Shown here one piece after another: positions 9,743 to 19,099 of a stretch of 64,000 nt of DNA. The notes beneath the pieces were generated by a model. It worked only from the letters and a program-made list of their open reading frames with translations. It was not told the DNA's origin and made no database searches. Every line of letters begins with the position of its first letter. Position 1 is the first letter of the stretch. This DNA is from Haladaptatus sp. ZSTT2 (GTDB lineage: Archaea; Halobacteriota; Halobacteria; Halobacteriales; Halococcaceae): positions 682,001 through 746,000 of the forward strand of contig NZ_JBAMHQ010000001.1 in the NCBI RefSeq assembly GCF_037081775.1, given 5' to 3'. The translations under genes were made by a program, and so were the position numbers.

Positions 9743-9750
9743 TACTTAAA
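9743..9750 (-). promoter_or_regulatory. TATA-like element of the tRNA-Ser/ribosomal superoperon
   Basis: The minus strand reads TTTAAGTA here in a locally AT-rich stretch about 85 nt upstream of the tRNA-Ser 5' end. It is the only clear TATA-like box between tRNA-Ser and moaA on this strand. The rest of 9659-9887 shows no gene. Confidence 0.45.
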
Positions 9751-9887
9751 CACAACGAAAGCAACCCGCCTGCCCGTCATGCTGTCTCACGGCAAACGGG
9801 GGTGAAAAAAGCTAGACAGTCTGCGAATAGTTGCGTATTAGAACAGTCTCGAATACAGAGAGAAAACCGCTGTGGACAGACTGTAAC

Positions 9888-10859
9888 TCAGACGCCGACC
9901 GTCTTCTCGGGGAGGTACTTCTCGTTTACAACCCACTCGCCATCTTCTTCGATGAGATACTCGCCATAGTACGGAACACGATTCGCCACGACCGCACGGA
10001 ACGCCGTCCGAATCTCGTCTTTCGTCATCTCGCCCATCGGCCGCAGGTCGTCGTTGCGGTTGAGACAGCCCTTTAGATACCCTTCGTGCGTCACGCGCAC
10101 GCGATGGCAGTTCGCACAGAAGCTCTTGTTCCCGACTGGGTCGACGATTTCGACCATGCCCTTCCCGATGTAGTAGCGCTTTCTGCCGTGCATGTTCCGG
10201 CGTTCGATATGGTCTGCTTGGTCTGCGAGCCAGTCGTGAACCCGCCCGATGTCGATTGCCCACTCGTCGTGGCCGGTCAACTCCGGCATGTACTCGATGA
10301 GCTGGAGTTGCAAGCCCTCGTTTTCGGCAACGTGGTCTACCATCTCCGGGACGTAGCCCGCTGTCTGCTTGAACACGACCATGTTCAGCTTCACGGGGTC
10401 GAGTCCCGCGTCAAGTGCCGCTTGCACGCCTTCGAGCACGCGGTCGTAGGCTCCGCTTTTCGTAATCTCCGCGAACTCTTTGGGGTCGAGCGCGTCCTGT
10501 GAGACGTTCACCCGCGCAAGCCCAGCTTCTTTGAGCGCCTCCGCCCGGCCCGGCAAGAACGTCCCGTTCGTCGTCAGCGACACCTCCATCGAGTCGGGCG
10601 TCCGCCGAATAATCTCCTCTAAATCTTCGCGCAACATCGGCTCGCCGCCTGTGAACTTCACTTTCTCGACGCCAAACTCTTCGACGACCTCCAGAAATCG
10701 AACCACGTCGTCCGCGCTCATCTCGTTTTCTTGCGGGTCCATCGGCCCGCGCGTGTCCCCAAGCCCCTCGTTGTGACAGTAGACACAATCAAAATTACAC
10801 CGGTCGGTGAGCGAAATCCGCACGCCCGTCACCTCGCGGCCAAAATCGTCCGTGAGCAT
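9888..10859 (-). CDS. moaA: GTP 3',8-cyclase MoaA (molybdenum cofactor synthesis)
   Basis: Radical-SAM enzyme for the first step of molybdopterin synthesis, converting GTP to 3',8-cyclo-GTP. From the ATG at 10859 the product is 323 residues. The radical-SAM cluster motif CxxxCxxC is at Cys21, Cys25 and Cys28, followed by [11 protein letters not shown]. The second Fe-S site is near the C-terminus ([20 protein letters not shown]). The protein does not end in the Gly-Gly tail of many bacterial MoaA proteins. It is divergent from the Mrp ATPase gene and has no other Mo-cofactor gene beside it. Confidence 0.94.
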   Translation of the reverse strand: MLTDDFGREVTGVRISLTDRCNFDCVYCHNEGLGDTRGPMDPQENEMSADDVVRFLEVVEEFGVEKVKFTGGEPMLREDLEEIIRRTPDSMEVSLTTNGTFLPGRAEALKEAGLARVNVSQDALDPKEFAEITKSGAYDRVLEGVQAALDAGLDPVKLNMVVFKQTAGYVPEMVDHVAENEGLQLQLIEYMPELTGHDEWAIDIGRVHDWLADQADHIERRNMHGRKRYYIGKGMVEIVDPVGNKSFCANCHRVRVTHEGYLKGCLNRNDDLRPMGEMTKDEIRTAFRAVVANRVPYYGEYLIEEDGEWVVNEKYLPEKTVGV

Positions 10860-11048
10860 ATGACACACTTCTCGTGCGTCCGCATAAGTTGGCGGGACAA
10901 AACACCCCCAAAGTAACCAAAATTGCTTACGGGTTCCGGCAATCCGCAACGAGACCCCGTTGCAATCGAGCGTCAGTCTACCGACGAAGTCCGTCGTCGG
11001 TCTGGGCCTTCACAAGCCTTATCGCCCCGTCACGATGTACGTGCGACC

Positions 11049-12086
11049 ATGGACAAAGCGGACATCCTCGACCTCCTGCGACGGGTAGACGACCCCGACC
11101 TCGGTGACGACATCGTCTCGCTGAACCTCGTAAACGAGGTCACTATCGACGCAGACGACACCGTCCACATCTCACTCGCGCTCGGTGCACCCTACTCGCC
11201 GAACGAAACACAGATCGCCGCTCGCGTACGCGAAGTACTCTCAAAAGAAGGCATCGAGCCGGAACTCACCGCAGACGTAGACCGTGGCATCACCGCAGAC
11301 GAAAGTATCCTCCCGAACGTCAAGAACATCATCGCCGTCGCCTCGGGCAAAGGAGGCGTCGGAAAATCTACGGTTGCGGTGAACTTGGCCGCTGGCCTCT
11401 CCCAAATGGGCGCGCGCGTCGGTCTCTTCGACGCAGACGTCTACGGCCCAAACGTCCCGCGGATGGTCGGCTCAGACGAACGCCCGAAGGCAACCGCCGA
11501 GGAGAAAATCGTCCCGCCCGAGAAATTCGGGATGAAGTTGATGAGTATGGCATTCCTCACCGGCCAAGACGACCCCGTCATCTGGCGCGGCCCAATGGTC
11601 CACAAGCTCCTCACCCAACTCTGGGAAGACGTCGAATGGGGCCACCTCGACTACATGATTATCGACCTCCCACCCGGGACTGGCGACACCCAACTCACTC
11701 TCCTCCAAACCGTCCCCGTCACCGGTGCAGTCATCGTCACGACCCCACAGGAAGTCGCCCTCGACGACGCCCGGAAAGCCCTCCGCATGTTCGGCAAGCA
11801 CCAAACGCCCGTCCTCGGCATCGTCGAGAACATGAGCTCTTTCCGTTGTCCAGACTGTGGCAGCGACCACTCCATCTTCGGTGAAGGCGGCGGCGAGCGC
11901 TTCGCAGAGGAAGTCGAGATGCCGTTCCTCGGAAAAATTCCCCTCGACCCGCGCGTCCGCACGGGCGGTGACGAAGGCAAACCCGTCGTGATGGACGAAG
12001 ACTCAGCGACCGGCGACGCGTTCAGGCAATTCACGGAGAATACTGCCACGAACGTCGGGATTCTACTCCGCCGACGGATGCAATAA
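11049..12086 (+). CDS. Mrp/NBP35-family Fe-S carrier ATPase (ApbC-like)
   Basis: P-loop ATPase thought to bind and transfer [4Fe-4S] clusters to apoproteins. From the ATG at 11049 it has 345 residues. An N-terminal MIP18/DUF59 domain covers about 1-80, then comes the deviant Walker A GKGGVGKS at 100-107. Cys267 and Cys270 (RCPDC) are the expected bridging cluster ligands. A TATA-like CTTATCG about 27 nt upstream suggests a leaderless transcript. The 69-residue gene follows after 2 nt, likely in the same unit. The NifU-like scaffold gene at 13199 lies nearby. Confidence 0.93.
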   Translation: MDKADILDLLRRVDDPDLGDDIVSLNLVNEVTIDADDTVHISLALGAPYSPNETQIAARVREVLSKEGIEPELTADVDRGITADESILPNVKNIIAVASGKGGVGKSTVAVNLAAGLSQMGARVGLFDADVYGPNVPRMVGSDERPKATAEEKIVPPEKFGMKLMSMAFLTGQDDPVIWRGPMVHKLLTQLWEDVEWGHLDYMIIDLPPGTGDTQLTLLQTVPVTGAVIVTTPQEVALDDARKALRMFGKHQTPVLGIVENMSSFRCPDCGSDHSIFGEGGGERFAEEVEMPFLGKIPLDPRVRTGGDEGKPVVMDEDSATGDAFRQFTENTATNVGILLRRRMQ

Positions 12087-12088
12087 CC

Positions 12089-12298
12089 ATGGTCGAGAAG
12101 GACACCGAGCGAATGGACACACTCCGCGAAATCGCAGACGACGTGCGCGACGGGTCGGACGAGGCCGATAAGATTTCGGCGCTGCTGTACCGCATCAGCG
12201 ACCTCTACGACCCCGACGAGGAGACCACACCACAGGACATCTACCTCAACATGAAGTTCATCCTGCAAGTGGTCGAACGCGGCACGTTAGAGCGTTAG
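12089..12298 (+). CDS. Small acidic conserved haloarchaeal protein, unknown function
   Basis: A 69-residue, highly acidic, helix-rich soluble protein (MVEKDTERMDTLREIADD...). I recognise no characterised domain, cysteine pair or membrane segment. It starts 2 nt after the Mrp ATPase stop, so co-expression is likely; a role linked to that ATPase is only a guess. Its TAG stop overlaps the stop of the AT-rich minus-strand gene in a 4-nt TTAG. Confidence 0.75.
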   Translation: MVEKDTERMDTLREIADDVRDGSDEADKISALLYRISDLYDPDEETTPQDIYLNMKFILQVVERGTLER

Positions 12299-12822
12299 AA
12301 CAGTTCTTCGAGAGTTCTTTTGGCAAATAATCCATATTTTGTGACTAATAGTGGAATCACTGCTACAACCAGAATAATAAATGCAGACACTCCGATATAT
12401 TCGAGGGCGATTCCAACCGGTAGGAATGAATCGAATATACCGACCCCCAATAATGAAAAAGCGATAGCAGAAGTATAAACAGCTGCTCGGACATTGAAAG
12501 TCAATGTTCTTGGATTTGTTTTCTCAAGTAGCCGACCCATATTTGGGTAGAAATTCACTACTGACAATTTACGAGAGGTGTCATATGCGAAAAGGACATA
12601 AAATGACGAGAGTAGCCATACAAAAGCCCCACACCAAGTATAATAACTTGTAATTAGTCGATACTGAAGTTCCGGTGAAGATTGGAAAAGAAAGCCTATT
12701 ACAGATATATAAATTCCAATAATTACAAGATTATATCTGAGTATTTTTAATCCGTCATTTGCAATTCTATCATAGCAAATTTGGAGTTTGTCGATATCAT
12801 TATCATTTATCTCGCCGGCCAT
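12295..12822 (-). CDS. AT-rich orphan integral membrane protein
   Basis: A 175-residue protein with about four predicted transmembrane segments (near residues 28-47, 62-81, 113-133 and 138-158), a charged N-terminus (MAGEINDNDIDKLQ) and a Lys/Glu-rich tail. I do not recognise a family. Base composition is unlike every neighbour: codons such as ATA, AAT, TTA and AGA are common, whereas adjacent genes favour G/C in third positions. The AT-rich tract continues upstream to about 12900. This points to recent acquisition, perhaps from a virus or plasmid. No integrase or repeat flanks it. Confidence 0.72.
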   Translation of the reverse strand: MAGEINDNDIDKLQICYDRIANDGLKILRYNLVIIGIYISVIGFLFQSSPELQYRLITSYYTWCGAFVWLLSSFYVLFAYDTSRKLSVVNFYPNMGRLLEKTNPRTLTFNVRAAVYTSAIAFSLLGVGIFDSFLPVGIALEYIGVSAFIILVVAVIPLLVTKYGLFAKRTLEELF

Positions 12823-12945
12823 ACTAGTAATATATTGTTATTAATTCTTAACAATTGATATTTTTGATGGCAGCTTGAAAGACAAGGCCTCGATAATGAC
12901 ATTAGTTTCCGCTCATTTTTACCCACCCGTCTCTACCGGAGAGGT

Positions 12946-13131
12946 ATGTCTCTCTACCGCGGAATTCTCCTCCGGGCGTGCCTCGCGGGCGTCATCGCGT
13001 TCGCGTTGGCGACGGCCATCGGGATGCTCACGAAAGATTTTGCGGCGAGTTTCCCGAGTGGGCTCGGCGTTGGGGTTGGTGTCGCTCTCTCGATTGCCCT
13101 GACCGGCCTCTGGTTAGCCCGCAACGGGTGA
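12946..13131 (+). CDS. Small membrane protein, two transmembrane segments
   Basis: A 61-residue protein starting MSLYRGILLRACLAGVIAFALA. Two hydrophobic helices cover about residues 8-27 and 38-57, separated by a short polar loop. No family recognised. GC-rich codon use resembles the host genes rather than the AT-rich gene upstream, so the acquired segment seems to end before it. Confidence 0.6.
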   Translation: MSLYRGILLRACLAGVIAFALATAIGMLTKDFAASFPSGLGVGVGVALSIALTGLWLARNG

Positions 13132-13198
13132 TAAATCGGGTAAAACGGGCGGTTCACCGGGGCGAAACGCTATATCTGCAGACTCCCTTCGTTCAGCC

Positions 13199-13531
13199 AT
13201 GAGCATAGAGACGCAAGCGACAGAAGAGGACGTGCGAGAGCGCATCCGGCTGTTCATGATGCGAAACTTCCCGCAGATTCAGATGCACGGCGGGAGTGCG
13301 GCGATTCAGGACTTAGACCTCGAAAACGGTGAAGTCTCCATCTCGCTCGGCGGCGCGTGCAGCGGCTGTGGCATCTCCCCGATGACGGTACAGGCGCTCA
13401 AACACCGCCTCGTCGCCGAGATTCCAGAGATCGACGTCGTCCACGCCTATACCGGTATGGACAGCACCCCGAGCATGCCGTCTTTCTCTGGCAGCGAGGA
13501 CGACGAGAACCGCCCACAAGCCCCCTTCTAA
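13199..13531 (+). CDS. NifU C-terminal domain Fe-S scaffold protein
   Basis: A 110-residue NifU-like (Nfu) protein that should assemble or carry a [4Fe-4S] cluster. The cluster-binding CxxC pair is at Cys54 and Cys57 (GGACSGCGISPMT), preceded by the family RxxFPQIQMHGG segment. The C-terminal acidic tail (SGSEDDENRPQAPF) is unstructured. It is a free-standing Nfu domain without a NifU N-terminal domain, near the Mrp-type ATPase, and the two may act in sequence. Confidence 0.9.
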   Translation: MSIETQATEEDVRERIRLFMMRNFPQIQMHGGSAAIQDLDLENGEVSISLGGACSGCGISPMTVQALKHRLVAEIPEIDVVHAYTGMDSTPSMPSFSGSEDDENRPQAPF

Positions 13532-13563
13532 ACGATTTTCTACTCCCCGGCTAAACACCGGGT

Positions 13564-14505
13564 ATGAACGATACGAGAGCGCGCGTGTTGGCTGCGCTCG
13601 CAGACGGGTCGCGCTCCGGGCCTGCACTCGCAGACGAGCTGGGGATTTCGCGGGCGGCGGTCTGGAAACACGTCGAAGCGCTCCGCGAGGCCGGATTCGA
13701 AATCGAGAGCGATGGTGAGGGATATGTCCTCGCCTCCGTGCCTGAGTACGGTGGCCCCGCCGTCGAGTTTGGTCTCGACGCCCCCTACAACATCGAGTAT
13801 CACGAGTCGATTGACAGTACGAACAGCCGGGCACGTGAACTGGCCAAAGAAGGCGCAGAGAACGTCGTCGTGCTCGCAGACGAGCAAACTGGAAGCCGTG
13901 GTCGCCTGAATCGTGACTGGCAAGCGCCCGCCGGTGGCGTCTGGATGAGCCTCGTGCTCCGCCCGGAGCTCCCCACGTCTCACGCGCCATTGTTGACGCT
14001 GGCCGCTGCCGTCGCAGTCACAAAAGTCGCCCGAGAGGCAGGCGTCGAAGCCGTTATCAAGTGGCCGAATGACGTGCTTGTCTCGACCGCAGAGGGCGAG
14101 AAGAAGCTCTGTGGCATCCTCACAGAGATGGCGGGCGAGGCAGACCGCGTCTCGTGGGTCGTCGTCGGAATCGGCATCAACGCAAACCTCGACGCAGACC
14201 AGATTCCGGAGACAGCGACGAGCCTCCAGATAGAAGGAGGGGAAGTGAATCGTCGAATCGTCGTCCAACGCGTGCTTGAGGAGTTTACCGAACTCGCGGC
14301 GGATACGGAGGCTATCCTGCCTGCGTGGCGCGAATATGCCCTCACCCTTGGTCAGTACGTCCGCGTCGAAACGCCGAATGGCGACGTACTCGGTGAAGCC
14401 GTCGATGTCGAGTTCCCGGGAACGCTCGTGTTAAAAACTGACGACGGCACTGTGCGGATTTCGGCGGGCGAATGTGAGCACCTCCGGCCGGTTCAGTCGC
14501 GTTGA
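13564..14505 (+). CDS. birA: Biotin--protein ligase with N-terminal HTH (BirA)
   Basis: Attaches biotin to acyl-CoA carboxylase subunits and may repress biotin genes. The 313-residue product has a winged HTH at about 1-60 (ALADELGISRAAVWKHVEALREAGF) and a ligase domain. The biotin/AMP loop GSRGRLNRDWQAPAGGVWMS spans 110-129, and KWPNDVL follows. A C-terminal SH3-like domain (VRVETPNGDVLGEAVDVE) completes the bacterial-type bifunctional layout. Its 3' end overlaps the convergent Usp gene by 13 nt. Confidence 0.94.
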   Translation: MNDTRARVLAALADGSRSGPALADELGISRAAVWKHVEALREAGFEIESDGEGYVLASVPEYGGPAVEFGLDAPYNIEYHESIDSTNSRARELAKEGAENVVVLADEQTGSRGRLNRDWQAPAGGVWMSLVLRPELPTSHAPLLTLAAAVAVTKVAREAGVEAVIKWPNDVLVSTAEGEKKLCGILTEMAGEADRVSWVVVGIGINANLDADQIPETATSLQIEGGEVNRRIVVQRVLEEFTELAADTEAILPAWREYALTLGQYVRVETPNGDVLGEAVDVEFPGTLVLKTDDGTVRISAGECEHLRPVQSR

Positions 14506-14933
14506 GAGGAAACGCGAACGGTCAGCACGGGAATATCTGAGGTTCTTACGACTTTCTCTGCGACGCTCCCGAGGAGCAAGCGGTCGATGCCACCCCGGCC
14601 GTGGGTACCCATGAAAATCAGGTCACAGTCTTCGGTTTTCGCGTAGCGGACGATTTCTTTACTCGGTGAGCCTTCGAGGAGGACACGTTTTACCGGAACC
14701 CGGCCGTCGATGAGCTCTTCGAGTCTGTTGAGTGCGGTGTCGCCTTCGTTCGAGAGCATTTCGTTCACACCATCCCAGGAGGTTTCCATCGGGAGATTGG
14801 CGAAGCTCGCCGTGTTGATGACGTAGACGGCGTGAATCGTCGCATCGTGAACCTGTGCGAGTTCGACGACCTGTTCGACGACGCTGTCGATGCCGTCAGA
14901 GCCGTCCGTTGGAACGAGAATGCGCTCGTACAT
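14493..14933 (-). CDS. Universal stress protein (UspA family), ATP-binding type
   Basis: A 146-residue single-domain Usp protein starting MYERILVPTDGSDGID. The ATP-binding signature G-2X-G-9X-G-S is present in MGTHGRGGIDRLLLGS, so nucleotide binding is expected. The biological role is not predictable from sequence. The ATG at 14933 is preferred over an upstream in-frame start because the Usp fold begins there. The gene stands alone. The 150 nt upstream is AT-rich. Confidence 0.93.
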   Translation of the reverse strand: MYERILVPTDGSDGIDSVVEQVVELAQVHDATIHAVYVINTASFANLPMETSWDGVNEMLSNEGDTALNRLEELIDGRVPVKRVLLEGSPSKEIVRYAKTEDCDLIFMGTHGRGGIDRLLLGSVAEKVVRTSDIPVLTVRVSSQRD

Positions 14934-15082
14934 CGTGTTAGTCGATAACACATTCAGCCCGACGACTCTTAACTGTTGTAGCGACGGTGCCGGTTGAGAC
15001 TCCGTTATATGTACGAACTAAAACATATATTGGTGTGTTCGAAATATTGTCAGAAAAACTGTTCTCTGAGAGAAAGGTATCG

Positions 15083-16117
15083 TTAGAGATAGACGGCTTT
15101 CACGTCGCTCGCGCCAGCCCGTCGGACGACGGCTCTAACGACTTCGTTGGCACCGGTGAGGTTGTCCGAATCACCGTCTAACACCTGCAGCTTTGCTGGT
15201 CTGCCTGCTTCGAGGACGCCGTAGTCGAGCCCGGCGATTTCAGCGCCGTTGACGGTCGCCATTTGGAGAACGTCCGTGGCCGACACGTCCGCGAGTTTCG
15301 CGGTGAACTCCATCTCGCGAAACATCGAGGGGCTGTTGAGCATCACGTTGTCCGTACCAAGGGCGACCGTCGTCCGGTTGCACCACTCCGCGATTGGAGG
15401 GATGCCAACGTTCGTGACGAGATTCGACCGCGGGCAGACGACAATTGGGATGTTGTTGTCTTCGACCCGTTCGAAGTGAATCTGTTGGGGGTGTACCATG
15501 TGCACCAGAAAGTCCGGGTCTAAGTCGAGCGCCGGGTTGATGTCGAGTTCGTCACGCTCGCCCGCGTGGATGCCGAACAGTTTTCTAGCCTCACGAGTCG
15601 CAGTGCGCTCAGGCCCAAATTCGGCGTCTCTCGCGCCGCTTGCGCCATAGCCATCGCTCGCTTCCATCGCCGCAATCTCTTCGCGGCCGAGGATGACGGG
15701 TTCGACTGGCTGGCCGTCTGCGGCTTCTCTGAGCACTTCGACGCCTTCGGTGCCGCCTTCGCGGAACTCGATGAACGCCGCGGTGCCGGTCTGTTGCATG
15801 AACGAAATCGACCGGCGCATCGCGGAGACCATTTCTGACCGGTCTGCCGCTCGGAGCAATCGGTGTTTCAAGCCGTCTGGTGGCGCGACGAGCTCGTCGA
15901 GCGAGAGGCCGCCGCCTGCTTCTTTGGCAATCGAGTCGCCGATGTGCGTGTGGGCGTTTACGAACGCCGGGAGGATGATGTCCGTCGAGTCCGTGGGCGC
16001 TTCCTCGATGGCAGTGATTTCGCCGTCTTCGACGACGAGGCGTCCTTCGATGGGGTCGAACGACCGCCCGCGTAAAATTGTCCCTGTGAGTTCCATAGAC
16101 GAGTGATTTTCCGCCAT
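15083..16117 (-). CDS. Amidohydrolase-superfamily protein (chlorohydrolase/deaminase-like)
   Basis: A metal-dependent hydrolase of the amidohydrolase superfamily; the substrate is unknown and could be a nucleobase or similar ring amine. With the start at 16117 it is 344 residues; an ATG at 16096 would remove seven. Metal ligands are visible in VNAHTHIGDS (about residues 55-64) and FGIHAGE, plus the Asp in ALGTDNVM. Next to the histidines, ILPAFVNAH is the usual beta-strand 1. The 16117 start lies 1 nt after the HD-hydrolase stop, so the two are co-transcribed. It ends about 150 nt before the Usp gene. Confidence 0.85.
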   Translation of the reverse strand: MAENHSSMELTGTILRGRSFDPIEGRLVVEDGEITAIEEAPTDSTDIILPAFVNAHTHIGDSIAKEAGGGLSLDELVAPPDGLKHRLLRAADRSEMVSAMRRSISFMQQTGTAAFIEFREGGTEGVEVLREAADGQPVEPVILGREEIAAMEASDGYGASGARDAEFGPERTATREARKLFGIHAGERDELDINPALDLDPDFLVHMVHPQQIHFERVEDNNIPIVVCPRSNLVTNVGIPPIAEWCNRTTVALGTDNVMLNSPSMFREMEFTAKLADVSATDVLQMATVNGAEIAGLDYGVLEAGRPAKLQVLDGDSDNLTGANEVVRAVVRRAGASDVKAVYL

Positions 16118-16118
16118 C

Positions 16119-17342
16119 TTATTCAAACTCGTCAAGTCGCGCGTGGATGCCGTGGCGTACATCTTGGACGAGCGCGCCGTCGATGTCAAGACCGAGTTCT
16201 CGGACGGCGGCGTTGCCGACGCGCTCTGCGACCGACGCTGGGGCGTAGACCCCGAATCGCCACTGGTCGCGCTGGGCGGTTTCGAGCGCGCCGACAAGCG
16301 TCGATTGCTGGTCGAGCGGGCGGATTTCACCGTTCACGATGACGCGCGTCGAGGACTCTTTCATTGTCGGCCGGGAGGGGATGTCGAGGAGCACTTCGTC
16401 TACGTCCACTTCGGCCTGTACCGCAATTTCTGTCTCCCACTCGTGGATTTGCTCGCGGCTTGCGTCGATGACGTCGTCGCCAACGTCGCGCATCTCCGCC
16501 CAGATGCCGCGTTTGTAGAGGTCGCGGTAGCTGAGGCGGTCTGCGAAGCCCTGTGTGCCGTCGAAGGTGCGGAGCGCGACGATGAGGTCGTGGTCGTCCA
16601 TCCGGCGAAGCCGTTCCGGGGTGACGACGTCGTTTTCGAGCAGGTGTTCGGTCGCGCGTCGGAGCATCGTCTTCCCGATGCGGGCGACGTGGTGGTTGTA
16701 GACGGTTGGGTTCATCAACGCCCGCGCGAGCAGCAGGCTCTCTGCAGTCTGGACGTTGCCTTCTGCGAGGACGAGTTCGCCGTCAACGAAACGGAGTTCC
16801 CGGACGAGGCGACCGTGGTCGATTGTCCCGTAGGGGACGCCCGTGTGGTGGGCGTCGCGCAGGAGGTAATCCATCCGGTCTACGTCGAGTTCGCCCGAGA
16901 CGAGTTGGCCGAGTTCGCCATCGCCCGCGACGAGGTCTGCGACCTTCTCCGGGTCGAGGTCGTGGGCGCGGAGGATATCGCCCACCGTCCCCTTGTCGAG
17001 CAGTTCGTGGACGTCGTCGTGGTACTTGCCCGTGTGGTGTTCGATGATGGTCTCGATGTTGTGCGAAAACGGCGTATGCCCAACGTCGTGGAGCAGGGCT
17101 GCCGCCCGGACGCGTTCTGCCTGTCTGCCTTCGACGCGGAGGTGGCGCAGGGCTTGGGTGGCGAGGTGATAGACGCCGAGGCTGTGTTCGAATCGTGAGT
17201 GGTTCGCAGAGGGGTACACCAGCCCCGCAGTGCCCAACTGCTTTACATGGCGAAGGCGCTGGACTTCCGGGGTGTCGAGTAAGTCCTGGGCAACGCCGCC
17301 AACCTCGATGTGGTCGTGGACGCTGTCCTTTATATGCTTCAT
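16119..17342 (-). CDS. HD-domain phosphohydrolase
   Basis: A 407-residue HD-superfamily hydrolase of the SAMHD1/dGTPase-like branch, expected to act on a phosphate ester, possibly a nucleotide. It has LLHDVGHTPFSH, with the HD pair at His85-Asp86, an upstream NHSRFEHSLGVYHLA and the later Asp in LDVDRMDYLLRDAHHTG. Length and motif order match the haloarchaeal YdhJ/dNTPase-like group. The ATG at 17342 is chosen because MKHIKDSVHDHIEV is the conserved opening. It leads the amidohydrolase gene; a shared role in purine or dNTP turnover is inference. Confidence 0.9.
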   Translation of the reverse strand: MKHIKDSVHDHIEVGGVAQDLLDTPEVQRLRHVKQLGTAGLVYPSANHSRFEHSLGVYHLATQALRHLRVEGRQAERVRAAALLHDVGHTPFSHNIETIIEHHTGKYHDDVHELLDKGTVGDILRAHDLDPEKVADLVAGDGELGQLVSGELDVDRMDYLLRDAHHTGVPYGTIDHGRLVRELRFVDGELVLAEGNVQTAESLLLARALMNPTVYNHHVARIGKTMLRRATEHLLENDVVTPERLRRMDDHDLIVALRTFDGTQGFADRLSYRDLYKRGIWAEMRDVGDDVIDASREQIHEWETEIAVQAEVDVDEVLLDIPSRPTMKESSTRVIVNGEIRPLDQQSTLVGALETAQRDQWRFGVYAPASVAERVGNAAVRELGLDIDGALVQDVRHGIHARLDEFE

Positions 17343-17497
17343 ACGCCCCCGTTCGGCGGCTTGGTACAAAACATCGCGGCCGGAGCGAAGGCATGTAATC
17401 CGACCATCCGTGAGGCGTGTAACCACGCACCATTCAATTCACTGAAAGAAGGCAGAAAAAATAGGAAGAATGTTAACGACAGACTGGTTAGCCCGGC

Positions 17498-19099
17498 ATG
17501 ATGCCTACTGACAAACAAGCCGGGTCTGACGAGCTCGATGAGACCCTCCGCCAAGAGTTGGCAGAGGGTGCATCAGCCCGGTCGGGTCCTGCCTTAGAGT
17601 TCTACGGAGGGAAGTGGATGAGTGCCCTCCCGATTGGATTGTTCATCGTGTGGGCCATTTTCCAAAGTGGCCTCCTCGGAATCGGTGACACGACAGGACT
17701 GTCGATTGGGATGCTTGTCTCCCTTACCGTCGGGATGCTGTTCGTCAAAGGTGACTGGAAAGAGTACGCAAACACCATCTTCGAGGGGATGACCCGCCGC
17801 GTCGCCGCGACCGCCATCGTCGCGTGGCTCTGGGCTGGTATGTTCGCCCAGACGCTCCAAGACGGCGGCTTCGTGGACGGCCTCGTGTGGGCCGCCCAAG
17901 TCGTCCCCGTCTCCGACGCGCTGTTGCCTCAACTGTTCCCCGCCGTGACGTTCGTCCTCGCCGCGTTGCTCGCAACCGGTATCGGGACGGGCTACGGGAC
18001 GACCATCGCCTTCACCGGCCTGTTCTTCCCCGCTGGCCTCCTGCTCGGGGCGAACCCCGTGCTCCTGTTCGGGGCAATCCTCTCCGGCGCGGTGTTCGGG
18101 GACAACCTCGCACCCGTGAGCGACACGACCATCGTGAGCGCCGTCACCCAAGACTCCGACATCGGCGGCGTCGTCGCCTCACGGTTCAAGTACGCCTTCG
18201 TGGCCGCCGCGCTGGCGTTCACCGCGTACACCATCATGGGGCTGTCGATGCCCGGAATCGACATCGGACAGAACTCCCAACAACTGCTCGAAGCCCAGAG
18301 CAACCCGCTTGGCCTCGTCCACCTCATCTCGATGGGTGTCGTCATCGTGACGGCCATCAAAGGCCGCCACATCGTCGAAGCCATCTCGTGGGGGATTTTC
18401 ACGGCCATCGCCGCGAGTCTCGCGCTCGGGCTTGCCTCGGTCCAAGACGTCCTCGTGTTCAACGCGCCCGAAGGCGCACCGTTCGCCGCCTCCCTCAGCG
18501 GCCTGCCGTTCGTCCAAGTCGTCGAAGAGGGGACGGGCGTCGCCGGGAGTCTCGTCACTGGGGCCTCTGGGTTCTTCCCGCTCATCGTCCTGACGCTGCT
18601 CATCGTCGCCGGTGCGCAGGTCATGATTCGCGGAGGCGGCTTCGAAGCGCTCCAGAACCTCCTGCTCAACTCCGTCGCCACAAACGTCCGGCGCGCGGAG
18701 ACGACGATGGTGCTCGGCACGGCCTCCGTGAACGCGATGATTACCATCAACACCGCAGCCGAAATCGCCATCGCGCCCTACATCTCGCGCATGGGTGAGA
18801 AGTTCAACATCAACGGCTACCGTCGGGCGAACATCCTAGACGCGAACACCTCCGCACTCGGGTACATCTTCCCGTGGGCCGGTGGCGTCCTCGTTGGGGT
18901 GACCCAGATGGAGCAACTCGCCGCAAACAACGGTGAGTTCGCGTGGTTCACCACCGACATGATTGTAAACGCCATCGACGTGGTGCCGTTCGTCTTCCAC
19001 GGTTGGTTCCTCGTCGGCGTGTTCCTGCTCGCCGCGCTCACTGGCTACGGCCGGGAATACATCCCAGACCGTGAATCGAAGGAGGTGGCTCGCGTATGA
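17498..19099 (+). CDS. nhaC: NhaC-family Na+/H+ antiporter
   Basis: Integral membrane secondary transporter that would exchange sodium for protons. The 533-residue protein has about a dozen hydrophobic segments. The conserved NhaC core includes GAILSGAVFGDNLAPVSDTTIVSA and VNAMITINTAAEIAIAPYI. A hydrophilic N-terminus (MMPTDKQAGSDELDETLRQ) precedes the first helix. It is divergent from the HD gene and coupled by an ATGA overlap (19096-19099) to the small OB-fold gene. Confidence 0.93.
   Translation: MMPTDKQAGSDELDETLRQELAEGASARSGPALEFYGGKWMSALPIGLFIVWAIFQSGLLGIGDTTGLSIGMLVSLTVGMLFVKGDWKEYANTIFEGMTRRVAATAIVAWLWAGMFAQTLQDGGFVDGLVWAAQVVPVSDALLPQLFPAVTFVLAALLATGIGTGYGTTIAFTGLFFPAGLLLGANPVLLFGAILSGAVFGDNLAPVSDTTIVSAVTQDSDIGGVVASRFKYAFVAAALAFTAYTIMGLSMPGIDIGQNSQQLLEAQSNPLGLVHLISMGVVIVTAIKGRHIVEAISWGIFTAIAASLALGLASVQDVLVFNAPEGAPFAASLSGLPFVQVVEEGTGVAGSLVTGASGFFPLIVLTLLIVAGAQVMIRGGGFEALQNLLLNSVATNVRRAETTMVLGTASVNAMITINTAAEIAIAPYISRMGEKFNINGYRRANILDANTSALGYIFPWAGGVLVGVTQMEQLAANNGEFAWFTTDMIVNAIDVVPFVFHGWFLVGVFLLAALTGYGREYIPDRESKEVARV

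Noticed and set aside
16143-17198. Plus-strand frame of 351 codons opposite the HD hydrolase
   Set aside because: The HD motifs and family length are on the minus strand; the plus frame is a mirror of that coding bias.
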